64,000 nt of DNA. Origin: Ursus arctos (lineage: Eukaryota; Chordata; Mammalia; Carnivora; Ursidae). Shown one piece after another: positions 16,615 through 28,689 of the stretch (position 1 is the first letter of the stretch; every line of letters starts with the position of its first letter). The position numbers and the translations under genes are program-made. Below the pieces are notes generated by a model. It did not search any database and was not told the DNA's origin. It worked only from the letters and a program-made list of their open reading frames with translations. The stretch covers positions 88,969,256-89,033,255 of the forward strand of contig NW_026623056.1 of the NCBI RefSeq assembly GCF_023065955.2, given 5' to 3'.

Positions 16615-16818
16615 TTTTTTTTTTTTTTTTAAAGATTTTATTTATTTATTCGACAGAGACAGAGACAGCGAGCGAGAGAGGGAACACAAGCAGGGAGAGT
16701 GGGAGAGGAAGAAGCAGGCTCACAGTGGAGGAGCCTGACGTGGGGCTCGATCCCGTAATGCCAGGATCACGCCCTGAGCCGAAGGCACACGCTTAACCGC
16801 TGCGTCACCCAGGCGCCC
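16615..16818 (-). repeat. Carnivore SINE with 14-bp target-site duplication
   Basis: Full reverse copy with a long T run on the left (the poly-A). The duplication CTGTCAGCTTGTTC is perfect at 16601-16614 and 16819-16832, so the insertion is fairly young. Confidence 0.97.
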
Positions 16819-16996
16819 CTGTCAGCTTGTTCCTAATACCTACATATAGTACATGGTACGAGGCACAGTCGCTCTACTGTTGGTCACTATTGTAACCTAA
16901 TCTGTTTCACTGGGAAAAACATAAGTAACTTCAGATTAATTTTGGGTTCATTGATCTATCACTGTCTCATAATTAAAAAGGCAGAAATAGTTTATG

Positions 16997-17077
16997 TAGT
17001 AAAAGGGACTTTGCAGTGATCAGGTGAAGGGCCCTGAGGTGGGGAGATGCCCCATGTGGGCCTGATGTAAACACAAA
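16997..17077 (+). repeat. MLT1-like LTR fragment
   Basis: This 81-bp piece matches 25595-25675 at 77 of 81 positions by direct comparison. It carries GGGACTTTGCAG and GAGGTGGGGAGAT, an internal part of MLT1-type LTRs. Flanking sequence is unrelated. Confidence 0.7.
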
Positions 17078-17559
17078 CTGTAATTTCAATCCATATCATT
17101 AAGATGTTAATTGTTTCGGAATTTACTAAACTTAAAAGTTATCATAAATGCTTTACATAGTGCTATATTCTTTTGAGACAGTATGTTGACAACCTGGTGA
17201 GGCCAGGACATGACCTGGCTGGTCTAGGGGTTTACTAGAACTCATTAATGTCAGTGTTACTAACATCAGCTTTCAGGGAAACCTGAGGCGCTTCTTTCTG
17301 CCGTAACAAACAAAGACAACTGTTCTTAGTAGTAACAGCAGCCCTGGACAAAAACAGGTTCTAAGAAAAATGGGGCTCAGATGGTTTCATATTAAGCAGT
17401 TCAGTAACAAGGGTACCAACACTTGAATGAGTTTAGTAGGTGATTCACCGACATTTAAATGATCATTTTTAATGCATCCAACAGGTCAACGTATTTGCCT
17501 TACCGAGAGCATATATTTTAGAAGAAAACAAATTCCTAAGCCATTGGGATACAATTTTT

Positions 17560-19935
17560 TAAAAAAAATCTCTTTTATTGAGTATCTAGAAATACAGTAT
17601 GCAAATGACATGATTACTGCACATATTTTAAGTGTCCGATTTGATCACCATAGACATGCGTATATACTTGTGAGACGAGCACCATCATCCGGAGAGTCGA
17701 CACATCCATCGTCTCCAGAAGTTTCCCTGGACCCCCTGTCATTCCTCCACCCTGAGGCTCCCTGCTCCCTGCCCTCAGCCCAGACAACCACTGGCTGTAT
17801 TTTGTCACCTACGTTTGTATTTTCTGCAGTTTTACACAATGGAATCATACACTTTGTATTTGGTTTGGCTTCTTTAACTCGGCATCATTATTTTGAGATT
17901 CATCCAAGTTACTTGGTGTATCAAGAGTTCATTCTTTTTTTTAATTGCTGAGTACTATCCAGTTGTCTGACTTCTACCATAATTTGTTTGCTCATTCACC
18001 TGCTGACGGACTTTCTGCTCTCTTGTTTGCCTATTACAGGTAAAATTGCTATGAACATTGATACACAAGTCCTACATGTTGACATGGGATTTCTTTCCTT
18101 TGGGGTGAATACCCTGGAGTGGAATGGCTGGAGCATATGGTAAATATATGTTGAAGTTCTTAAGAAACTGCCAAACGGTTCTCCAACGTGGCTGTACCAT
18201 TTTGCATTCTCATCAGCAGTGTGTAAGAGTTCCCGCTGCTCCATATCCCTGCTGACGCCTGATGTGGTCACTCTTTTTATTTTTATTTTATTTTATTTTT
18301 TTAAGATTTTATTTATTTATTTGACAGAGAGAGAGACAGCCAGTGAGAGAGGGAACACAAGCAGGGGGAGTGGGAGAGGAAGAAGCAGGTTCATAGCGGA
18401 AGAGCCTGATGTGGGGCTCGATCCCATAACGCCGGGATCACGCCCTGATCCAAAGGCAGAGGCTTAACCGCTGTGCCACCCAGGCGCCCCATGGTCACTC
18501 TTTTTAAAAACCTAGTAGGTCTGTTTAGTGATATCCCGTGTGGCTTTCATTTGCATTTCCCAAATGACCAATGATACTGCACATCTTTTCATGTGCTTAT
18601 TTGCCATCCTTCTATCTTTTTCTTTTTTCAGGAGTGGATGGAATATCTGTTCAAATCTTTTGTCTGTTTTTAAATTGGGTGTTTGTTTTCTTATGGTTGA
18701 CTTTTCAGAGCTCTTTTATACTCTGGACATTAAGTCCTTTATTAGATAGACGTTTGCAAAGATTTTCTCCCAGTCTGTGGCTTGTGTTTTCATTCCCTTA
18801 AAAGTTTCTGCAGATGTTTTTAATTTTGATGAAGCCCAATTACCAATTTGTTCTTTTAAGAATGATCCTGCTGGTGTTGCAGCTAAGAATTTTTACATAA
18901 CCCGAGGCCACAGAGATTTTCTCCCAGAAATTTTATAGTTTTGTTTTACTTTGACCCATCTTGAGTTAATTATTATGGATCAGAAATTGATCAAAATTAA
19001 TTTTTTTGTATAAGGATATCAATTGCTCCAGCACCATTTCTTGACACCCAGTGCTTTCCACTGAACTGCGTCTGCATCTTTATAACTGAGCTGCCCGTGT
19101 GCGGGTGTATTTCTGCCTCTCTCCTGCTCTGCTCATCTCGTTCTCTACCTGTACAGGAATACCACACTGCTTTGGTCACTGTAGCTTTATAATTAACCTT
19201 GAAATGCGACAGCGTTAGTCCTCCAACTCTGTTCTTTCTTTCCCAAGTTGTTTGGCTATTTTATTCAGGTCCTCTGAGTTGCCATGGGAATGTTAGAATC
19301 AGCTTGTCAATTCTTTCAAAAAGTCTAGTGGGATTGCCACTGGGATCACGCTGAGTCCATAGATAAATTCACAGAGAACAGACGCCTTGACAAAACTGAG
19401 CCTTCCACCCACGGATGAGGCACCCTTCGGCTCATTAGGCCATCTTTCCTTACTCCAGCAACATTTTGTCGTTTTTGGTACACAATCTCTTACATCTTTT
19501 TTTCAGATTTATCCCTAAGAATTTCATATTTTTGATGATAACTGCTATTATATTGGTATTGTTGTTAAGTGGTATTATCTTTTAATTTCAATTTCCAATT
19601 GTTTGCTGCTGGTATGTAGAAATACAGTTGATATTTGCATATCGATATTGCATCGTGTAACCTTGTTTATTGGTTCTAGTAGTTTTTGGTAGATTCTATC
19701 ACAGATAATGATGTCATCTGTAAATAAAGAGAGTTGAATTCTCCTTTCTTAACATGGACCCTTTCATTTCTTTTCCTTGCCTGATTGGTTGGCCAGAATC
19801 TCAGGACAATGTTGAATACAAGTGTTGGTAAGAGTTGATGTCCTTGTCCTGTTTTGGATTTGAGAAGGAAAGCGTCCAGTCTTTCACCATTAAGTATGAT
19901 GATACGGTAGGTTTTTCCTTCTATTCGTTATTTAT
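17560..19935 (-). repeat. Old L1 (antisense), interrupted by a SINE
   Basis: Reverse L1 ORF2/3' sequence in the expected order: CCTGGAGTGGAATGGCTGGA, AAGAAACTGCCAAACGG, TTCATGTGCTTATTTGCCAT, GATTTTCTCCCAGTCTGTGG, AATTGCTCCAGCACCATTTC. There are many stops and indels, so no coding potential remains. The SINE at 18279-18491 interrupts it. Confidence 0.85.
18279..18491 (-). repeat. Carnivore SINE inserted in old L1
   Basis: Full reverse copy flanked by a perfect 14-bp duplication TGGTCACTCTTTTT (18265-18278 and 18492-18505). The host L1 reads through once it is removed. Confidence 0.97.
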
Positions 19936-20544
19936 CTAGGGAAGTAGGGCAAATCTTGAGGGAAAAGTGGGAAGAGAGAAGTTATCTAGAGAGAGAGAAT
20001 AGATAAAGGGGAGAAGCAGAGAGAGTTAGGAAATGAGAGAAGTCCATTTGGGGCTCCTGCTGAAAGCCTAAGGAATATCCACCTGGAAAACACTTTTCCC
20101 ACCCAGGCTCAGGCAGTGGACATCTGCCTTGTACAGTACAAGCAGGAACTATATGCTAGAACAAAGAAGTTATGCTTTAATTTCCCCAACCAGTTCTATT
20201 CCTGAGTCCTTCTCTAAGAACCACTTCAAGCTCCCTTAGATTCAGTTGGTACTGTATTGGTTTTAGGAAAGGGCGGTCTGGCACTATCTGGAAGACTATA
20301 AGGCCTCTTCACTGGTTATCAAGGGGCAGAGGCAGCACCCTTCCTGCTGTCTACTGAATGATAATGATCACCTAACTGTGGACATTCATTCAGCTGGGGA
20401 AACTATCAGGTGATTCCTCCACATTGTCACTTTTCCTACCCTAGAGAGTACTGGAGCATTCCAGTGCCTCCAGTGATGAAGAAGGGGGTCAGCACATACG
20501 TTTCTGAGGCTGTCTTGGGAATGTACTCAGTGTGGATGGTAGCT

Positions 20545-21245
20545 TCTAAGATGGCTCCCACTGATTCCCACTTCCTGGTATCCATGTCCTGGTGTAATCC
20601 CTTCCCCTTGAGTGTGACTCAGATGTCATTTTCTTTCTTTTTTTCTTCTTTAAGGTTTTATTTATTTGAGAAAGAAAGAGAGAGAGAGCGTGCGCACTAG
20701 CAGGAGGAGGGGCAGAGGAAGAAGCAGACTCCCCGCTGAGCAGGGAGCCCGAGGTGGGGCTCGATCCCAGGACCCTGGGATCATGACCTGAGCTGAAGGG
20801 AGATGCTCAACCGACTGAGCCACTGAGGTGCCCCTAGATGTCACTTTCAAGATGAGGTAACTAAAAGGCTCTGACTTCTGTCTTAATCACTCTCTCTTTT
20901 TCTCTCATTTGCTTACATTGATGGAAGCCAACTGCCATGTTGTAAGCAGACCCATGGAGAACCACATATGGCAAGAGACTGAGGCCTCAAGTTAACAGCT
21001 AGTGAGGAACTGAGGCCCTCAGGAGACTAGGCTGTGAAAACAGAATCCTACCACCAACCACTTGAGTGAGTTTGGAAGCTTGGAACTCCTCCCCTGCCCG
21101 CCCATGAGTGTGGGTATTACGGCAGCCCAAACTGACAGGTTGACTGCAGCCTTAAGAGACATCCTGAGCCAAAGAACCCAGCTGTGCCCAGATTCCTGAC
21201 TCACAGGATAATAAACGTTTGTTGTTGTTTTTCCAGCCAGTGAGT
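20545..21245 (+). repeat. Old LTR-like interspersed repeat, interrupted by a SINE
   Basis: The left part (AGATGGCTCCCACTGATTCC, GTGTAATCCCTTCCCC) and the right part after the SINE (CCAACTGCCATGTTGTAAGC, GAGGAACTGAGGCCCTC, CTTAAGAGACATCCTGAGCC, GATAATAAACGTTTGTTGTT) form one element once the SINE is removed. The subfamily is not assigned. Confidence 0.55.
20634..20834 (-). repeat. Carnivore SINE
   Basis: Reverse copy: tail ttaaggttttatttatttga, head gactgagccactgaggtgcc. It is bracketed by AGATGTCAT/AGATGTCAC at 20621 and 20836. Confidence 0.93.
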
Positions 21246-22139
21246 GTTCATTTGAAAACTGGAGAGAGACTTACAGAACAGAAAACTTCGGTGTGAATCT
21301 ACCATAGGAGGTTACAAAATCAACAGTGATCTTGTAGAACATGGAAGAACAGGATTTTATGCTTAACAAATTAGTTTACTTAGGTTAACAGATGCTTTCT
21401 AGAATGTTTACTCAATTTTGAAAAAAATGTATATAATGACATATTTTCTCTATCTCTAATCCATTAATTTTAATCAAATCATGATCTTATCAAAATAGTT
21501 TTTGGAGTGGTGGCCAACCACACTATTGTTTAAAGCTGTTAAGTTTTTGGGTCATTTGTTACACAGGCATAGATAATGAATACACTCAGATATATTTTCT
21601 CAGGCTGGTTCTGCTACCAAAAGAATTACTTGACCTTAAAATAAATGATACCACTAAAGAGACAGAACATTCTTAGAATTTTGGAAGTCCCAGGACCCCA
21701 GAACTATTCTACAGTTTCTATCTATAGGACCCGAATATGGGTCTGTTTTGGTTCACCTGTGATAATTCCATTCTTTTTCATGACACGGATGTTGAGAGCC
21801 ATCATGGACAACGTAAAATGAAGTGCAATTTTTGTTATTACTAGTCAGCAATGAGACGTACTGTGAATGCAGGTACTAAGCAGCTCTCTGGAATACGCAG
21901 TCTGTTAAACATCAGTTTTCTCACTCCTCTGCTAATATGGGGTCGATGACTAGTATCAGGTCTATAAATACACTTTTAAGTTGATGAAACTGTTTTTGAG
22001 TGTCTTTGTATTAATATAACTAGGCAATACCTCATGTTGTCAATTAAAAATGTATGCAGGCTCCACACATATGGATTTTTGATTATGTGGAGCATTACTG
22101 AAAAATCTAGATCTTAGGCCAAGCATCTAATGTTCTTAG

Positions 22140-22245
22140 ATAATTAACTAACTGATTAAAATGTTCAGTCAAAGAGCATTTATTTAGTATCTACCAGGCA
22201 CTGGGGTTATGAGGAAGGCAAACTTCTGCCTTCAAGGATTTAAAA
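22140..22245 (+). repeat. L2-like fragment
   Basis: The order GAGCATTTATTTAGTATCTA, CCAGGCACTGGGGTTATGAG, CTTCTGCCTTCAAGGA matches the common L2 3' segment. Confidence 0.6.
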
Positions 22246-24079
22246 ATAAGTAGTTAGTAACTATGTCATTAATGCTTACTACAGAGCAAGCTGACTAGTT
22301 TCTGTTATACCAGTCTATGGTGGTGTAGAGTTCAGACTGTGGCAACATTTATATTTGGAACACTGACTAGTGTCTATAGTATAAAAGTGCCTGTTTGATT
22401 GCCCTCGAAGCATAATTGCACTGTTTCTATCGTAACAGGGTTTACAGTGGTTTCTTTGTTGTTATGACTCAGGAATAAAACCCACAATTAAAAACACTGT
22501 TTAAATGGAAAAAATGCAATGCAGTTGATGATATGCTTTTCTGGAATGCACCATGAAAAGGTATGGCTGCCTAGAAGAACAATAAATTTGTATATCATGT
22601 TCGTTTAATTATAGAATTAGAAAGAAGAATGTTTAAGATCAAGATATACATTTGAACCATTCTGAAACCAATTGAAAGGTCATCAATTCTGCTTTCGTGC
22701 AAAAGCAGACCAAAAAAAATATACTAAAATGTTTTAAAATGAATTAACGCGTACCTGCTGTCCTTTAGCAAACGTTCCTAAGATGTATGAAGATCAACTA
22801 TATGTTCTGAGCAGAGGGTTCTTCACACTGTAGTATTTATGAGGTTTCCAGGGCAGTATTTTTTGACATGTTTTGGTCTCTTTTTAAGGAAAGAATATAT
22901 TTCAAAAAAACCTAGAATATTACAAAAGGAAAATGTCAAGATCTCACAAATAAACATTTACATAGAAGAATAAGTTAAAAATTTTTTATCAGTATTAAGT
23001 TATGTATACTCATGTTTTTATGGATTGCTGTATACTTCCACGCTTGCTGTTTCCTTTCCCACTTTATTTTCCCCATAGCACAACTCATTATCTGATATAA
23101 CACGTATTATACTTACTTATCTGCTGCCTGACAGCCCCACTGAATCGTGTGCTTCACAATTGCTGTATTTTGACTGTTTTGTCTACTCCTACACCCTCAG
23201 CGCCCAGAAGAGTTCCCAGGAAATAATAAGTGTTCAATAGATATTGATTAAATAAATTAATGGTCAGGGTGCTTCTATGCTTCCTTAATTCCGGTCTCCA
23301 TATCTATTACTCCTGACAAAAGTTTTCACGACTCCTGACCCAACTTAAGATGCCCTAAGTACCCTAAATGAATGCTTTCCCAACATGATAAATACACGTC
23401 TCACACTTCAAAGCTAGCCTCCTGCTTAAGAGCGAAACATTAACTGACATTGCAGCAAGGATTAAGGTAAGGATGCCCACTATCACTTTGGTTAATGAAT
23501 ACTGTTTTGGAGGCGGTAGCCAAAGAAATTATACGTGAGAAAGAAATAAGAGGTATAAACATTCGGAAAGAAAAGGCAAATTATTATCATGTGCAGATGG
23601 CATGATTGTCCGCTTACAAAACCCTATAAAACACTATAACATAAAGCGCATCAATAAAAATTACAGTTTTATAGTTACCAAATGGATATAAAAATCAATC
23701 AATCTTTTCTGTATGCAAATGAAAATGACTTAGAAAAGAGATAAAAATATTCCACTCTGTATCAGCTAAGAATTGAAAATATCTGATACAGGTTTAATAC
23801 AAATAATATAGAGAAAACTTAAAAGAAGATTTATGTAAGTGGACAGACGTATGGTGTTCTTTTATAAGGACCTGGATGGTAAAGTTGTAAATTTCCCCTA
23901 CTTTAATCTACATAATCAAAATCGTCCTAATAAAATGCCAAGAATAATTTTTTTGAAATTTGACAAAATGACACTAAATTCTTATGGAAAAATAAATATG
24001 GGAGAGCCAAAAGAATTTTGAACAAGAATGACAGGGAGGGATGACCTCTGTCAGACACAGAGATAGAAGGCTACAGGCA

Positions 24080-24282
24080 GGGGCGCCTGGGTGGTTCAGT
24101 CGTTAAGCATCTGCCTTCGGCTCAAGTCATGATCCCAGCGTTCTGGGATCGAGCCCCGCATCAGGCTCCCTGTTCAGCGAGAAGCCTGCTTCTCCCACTC
24201 CCCCTGCTTGTGTTCCCTCTCTCGCTGCCTCTCTCTGTCAAATAAATAAACAAAATCTTAAAAAAAAAAAAAAAAAAAAAAA
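24080..24282 (+). repeat. Carnivore SINE
   Basis: Sense copy: head ggggcgcctgggtggttcag, tail aataaataaacaaaatctta and about 20 A residues. The duplication is imperfect (CTACAGGCAG / CAACAGGCAC). Confidence 0.96.
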
Positions 24283-24813
24283 GGCGGCAACAGGCACTAA
24301 AACAGCCTGATTCCAGTGCTTGAAGAGACAGAGCCAAGTACCGGAATAGAGTTCAGAGACAGAAGCACGTACGTAGTGAATTCCAGTGTAAGAGAAAGGT
24401 GGAGAAAAGTGGACATTTAATAAATGATGGGAGGGTAGATGGGCTAGACATCTGGAAACCAAACCAAAAACAAATCCTTATTGCACTCCTTACACTAAAG
24501 GAAGTATTAGATGGAGTAGAAATGTAAATGTTGGAAACAAAGAAACCACCAAAGGACATAATAAAAACAGCTGCACAAAAACTTAAAGCTTCCATACAAC
24601 CAAAAAAAAAAAAAAAAATCACAAAGTTGAAAGGCACATAGAAAATATGAAAACTATTTTCAAGACATAGGACAAAGAGCTAATTTCCTTAATTTACAAA
24701 GAAGTGTAATAATAATGCATTAGTAAAACGGGCAAAGTATATGAACACATTACAGAATAAGCACAATGCAGAAACCCAGACAACCGAGGAACATATAAAG
24801 AGATGTCCAATTA

Positions 24814-24991
24814 GGGGCACCTGGGTGGCTCAGTGGGTTAAGTGTCTGCCTTTGGCTTGGGTCATGATCTCAGGGTCCTGGGACTGAGCCCTGCATCAGG
24901 CTCCCTGTTGAGCGGGGAGCCTGTGTCTCCCTCTGCACCTTCCCCTGCTCATGCTCTCTCTCTCCCAAATAACAAATAAAATCTTAAAAAA
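24814..24991 (+). repeat. Carnivore SINE with target-site duplication
   Basis: Sense copy with head gggcacctgggtggctcagt, flanked by a 13-bp duplication with one mismatch (AGATGTCCAATTA at 24801-24813, AGATGTTCAATTA at 24992-25004). Confidence 0.95.
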
Positions 24992-25198
24992 AGATGTTCA
25001 ATTAATTAATAAAATGCAATGAAAACTATTAGAGTCCAGTTTAATCCATCAGTATGCCAAAAATTAAAGGATTGGATAATGTATCATTATAACTATGATT
25101 AATAATAATACTGCTAATGCATAGTGTAAAACATAAAAGAATGAAATACATCTCTGCATGTATGGATATGTAAAAACCCCTAAGAGATGTTAATTTTC

Positions 25199-25396
25199 TT
25201 TTCTTTTTAGAGATTTATTTTTTTTTTAGAGAAAGAGACAGAGCATGGGGGGAGGGGCAAAGGGAGAGGGAGAATCTCAAGCAGACTCCATGCTGAAGAA
25301 GAGTTCAACATGGGGCTTGATCCCAGGACCCTGAGATCACGCCATGAGCCGAAACCAAGAGTTGGACACTTAACCAACTGCAACACCCAGGTGCCC
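25199..25396 (-). repeat. Carnivore SINE
   Basis: Reverse copy: tail ttagagatttattttttttt, head caacacccaggtgccc. Flanked by GAGATGTTAATTTTC and GAGATGGTCATTTTC. Confidence 0.93.
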
Positions 25397-25501
25397 TGAG
25401 ATGGTCATTTTCTAATCAATATCTGTAGGTTGCTCATCACCTGCCATAATGAAAGGAGTTAAAATCCCATTTTTAAGATATAAGACTTGCATTCGGTACC
25501 G

Positions 25502-25993
25502 TGTAGGCTGAATAAGGCACCCAGGCCACCCCAAGGATGTCCTAATCCCCAGAACCCATGAATCCCTAGACCCTGTGCCCAGAACGTCTTTGTATAGTAA
25601 AAGGGACTTTGCAGTGATCAGGTGAAGGTCTCTGAGGTGGGGAGATTCCCCATGTGGGCCTGATGTAAACCCAAAGGCCTGTGGGGGGTGGAGACCCCGG
25701 AAGAGCTGGTCAGAAGACACAGTGTGATGCAGGAAGCAGAGTCAGAACAAGACGCTTTGCTGCTGGCTTTGAAGATGGAGGAAGGGGTCACAGGCCACAT
25801 ACGGGCTTCTCTAGAAGCTGGAAAAGGCCAGGGAATGGATTCTCTTCTGGGGCCTCCAGAAGGAACCAGCCCTGCTGACACCTTCATTTTACTCATTTCA
25901 GACTCTGAAATCCAGAACTGTAAGAGAGTAGATTTGTGTTGTTTTAAGCCACTGAGTTTGTGTTTGTTATAGCAGACACGGGAGACTAATACA
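25502..25993 (+). repeat. MLT1-type LTR (ERVL-MaLR)
   Basis: MLT1 order is visible from the start (GGCTGAATAAGGCACCC, CCTAATCCCCAGAACC), through GGGACTTTGCAG, the CTGGCTTTGAAGATGGAGGA box, CAGAAGGAACCAGCCCTGCT and GTTTTAAGCCACTGAG, to the ACTAATACA end. An ancient solo LTR without coding sequence. The open frames read across it are spurious. Confidence 0.8.
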
Positions 25994-26065
25994 GATTATC
26001 TGGAAAAACATCAGGAATCAAAATGAGACTAAGAGAAGGCTATTAGAATATAAATCAAATGCACT

Positions 26066-26266
26066 GGGGCGCCTGGGTGGCACAGCGGTTAAGCGTCTGC
26101 CTTCGGCTCAGGGCGTGATCCCGGCGTTGTGGGATCGAGCCCCACATCAGGCTCCTCCGCTATGAGCCTGCTTCTTCCTCTCCCACTCCCCCTGCTTGTG
26201 TTCCCTCTCTCGCTGGCTGTCTCTGTCTCTGTCGAATAAATAAATAAAATCTTTAAAATAAATAAA
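26066..26266 (+). repeat. Young carnivore SINE (arctoid subtype) with perfect 15-bp duplication
   Basis: Close to consensus over its full length: head GGGGCGCCTGGGTGGCACAG, diagnostic CGGTTAAGCGTCTGCCTTC, tail GTCGAATAAATAAATAAAAT. The flanks TAAATCAAATGCACT are identical at 26051-26065 and 26267-26281. This is one of the least diverged SINEs in the window. Confidence 0.98.
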
Positions 26267-28474
26267 TAAATCAAATGCACTATCACAAATTGCAAAAAGT
26301 CAAAGAGGAGGGGGAACTCAAATGCTGAGGAGGAAGTAACTTATGCTCCCAGAAACCATCTTGCCTAAGCTCACCTGGGCTACATCGAAGAGAAACATGA
26401 CCAACTCTGTGGAGGTGGTGGGACTGCTGGCTTTGGAAAAACTGGAGAAGACAGTGGACTCTCACCAGCATTCAGGATGGACAATTTTAAAAAGCAAGAA
26501 GGCTGACCCTTGTGCAGAGGCTTTGGTGCAGGCGTGTCTGGAGGCTAAGAAAGCAGGGTGGCAGGGCAGCAGTGGGGGGCGGCGGATGGTGGAGAAGATG
26601 TGGGGAGGGGCTGACAGGCAGCTGGCAAGGTCGAGAAATTAACTACACAGACCAAAGAAGTTAAGTGTGGAATAATATTTAGAATCATGAGGCCAAGTTT
26701 CTTTCCACCTGCAAGAGTTTTACTCACATGGAAAAACCCTGAGGTGCTGAACAGGAATATTGGGTTAAAAATACACATACACATGGATACAGAAACAGTT
26801 ATAGATCTCTGTGTATGTCTGTATTTTTCCTAACTCTGCTCCCTGAGAGGGCCTAGAAGCAATGGTCCCTGAGTAACAATGAGCACACTGAGCACCAACC
26901 TCCACTAAAATACCCTTCTCCATTAAGGAGAATCAGGTTCCTTGGAGGAATGTGTGACTCCCAGCCTGGGGTATGGAAAGTACCAGATAAGGCTGGTATG
27001 TGTCAAAGGACACAGAAGGCAGCTTAACGAAGTTCTCGCTGGTCAAATCTAGGACAATTTGAGCATCCAAATGAATGAAGATACAAGATGACAACCTACT
27101 AAAATAAAGTAGGAATCCATGAGTCCGTCCTGAGATAATGAATAATTAAAGAGATGAGGAAAGAAGAGAAAGCTCTTCCTTTCGGTAGGATGACAACTAA
27201 TAAGCGAACAAGGAGTGGTGGGACTAGAGGATGACGATTTGACCACTATCACAGAGGTAGCTGAGACAGGCAGGAGTTGTCAATGGATGTCAATAAAGGC
27301 CAGTAAGTGTCAGACTGATAAGGAACAGAATTTGACATCCTACTAATCAAAGAGGAAGGGGAAGATGGTGACCTTGTAGAGAAACCTGGCAGATACCACC
27401 CTGACCAGGTCACCAAGGTTCACATTCCCTGTGATGCGACAGGTAGACCGCACGTGCCTCCCTGGGCCTGAGAAAGACACAGGGTCATTTCATCGGTCTT
27501 CCGGCCAGGAACATGGCCACAGCCAGGTCATGAGAAATTGGCAGCTGGGTCCAGGGTGAGGGTCTTCCTACAGAACAAGGGAAGGCCTGAGCTCTTCAAC
27601 AGAACTCTTTAACACAGACTCTTCGACACAAAATAAAGCAGAATATTAAATGAATAGAAAAGCTCTTCCTTCAGCTTATAAAAATAGTTTCATGTCGGTG
27701 AGATGATCACCTATCTTAAGGGCTTTCAAAAAAGCTATTTCAAACATCGCACCCACTTTTAAGACTATGTGTCTCAATGTTTTGCTTCAGAAATTTGGTC
27801 ATTCTAATATTGAAGAAAGGAAGTTTAAGAATTAACACTGCTTAAGAAGAGCGGGAGTCTGCTATAAAAGAAAAGAAAAGGCATGCATGGCCAGATACAG
27901 GAGTTATAGCGCCAGCTCTGTCAGCACAGCTAGCTGTCTGACCTCAACTGCTCCACGTCCGACGTTAGCTAATTGCGCCCGGTGACGTCTAAGGGCCGGG
28001 GCAGCACGAAAATCCATAATTAAATATACCTATATAGACATACATCAAAGTTCAAGCTTTATCGGAGAATATGAAAATGTGCCACGTTCAGTGTTTGGAT
28101 GGTTACAGACAAGTGATGTAGGTTTGGTCATTTAACAACTTGATATATTTCATTTATTTTTAACAAAATCCTTGAATTCATTCGCAGACTGAGTATTCCA
28201 AAGAAGTGCCTTCAGGATGGGAAAGGAGAAACTGCGCCTCTCTACTTCCACCTAGTGGTGGCAAGTGCAATGTACTGCGTGACGCCAACAAAAACGAATG
28301 AGTTTACAGCTACATTTCTGGAAGCGTGCATTTTCAGCTCCCCCTCCTAGGCACTGCCACGTTTCTTTTTAATTTTCAGTGTTGACCTGATTATTTTTTA
28401 CTAGTTTTACTCTATTTTAATAAATTGTACTAAAATACCCTACTTTTGATTTATCTTACACATTAAAATGTTCA

Positions 28475-28680
28475 TTTCATTCATTCTTTCAACGTGTATT
28501 TGAGAGCTTTCTGTGTGCCAGGAACAATATGAGGTATGGAGGGACGTCATGAACACAAACAAATGCTTCTCTTTTCATGGAGCTTATATGCTGGTCATAA
28601 AGTAATCACAACAGTGACTGTTCTAAGTGTTTTAGAGGAAAGAGATAAAATTCTGCAAACATATGACAAAGAAACCTGAT
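28475..28680 (+). repeat. L2-like fragment
   Basis: CATTCTTTCAACGTGTATTT, TTCTGTGTGCCAGGAACAAT and TCATGGAGCTTATATGCTGG occur in L2 3'-segment order. The old repeat at 28690 follows directly. Confidence 0.65.
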
Positions 28681-28689
28681 CTAGATGGT

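Larger units (their letters stand above)
23440..25140 (+). repeat. Old L1 ORF2 3' part (sense), interrupted by two SINEs
   Basis: Degenerate sense-strand L1 sequence: AAGGATGCCCACTATCACTT (the region before the catalytic box), CATGTGCAGATGGCATGATT (decayed ADD-box DNA), AAGAAATTATACGTGAGAAA and, further on, CCAGACAACCGAGGAACATA. There are stops throughout. SINEs at 24080 and 24814 split it. Confidence 0.75.

Noticed and set aside
26066..26140. tRNA gene-like box A and box B in SINE heads
   Set aside because: These are the tRNA-Lys-derived promoters of SINEs. No cloverleaf of a functional tRNA is intact.
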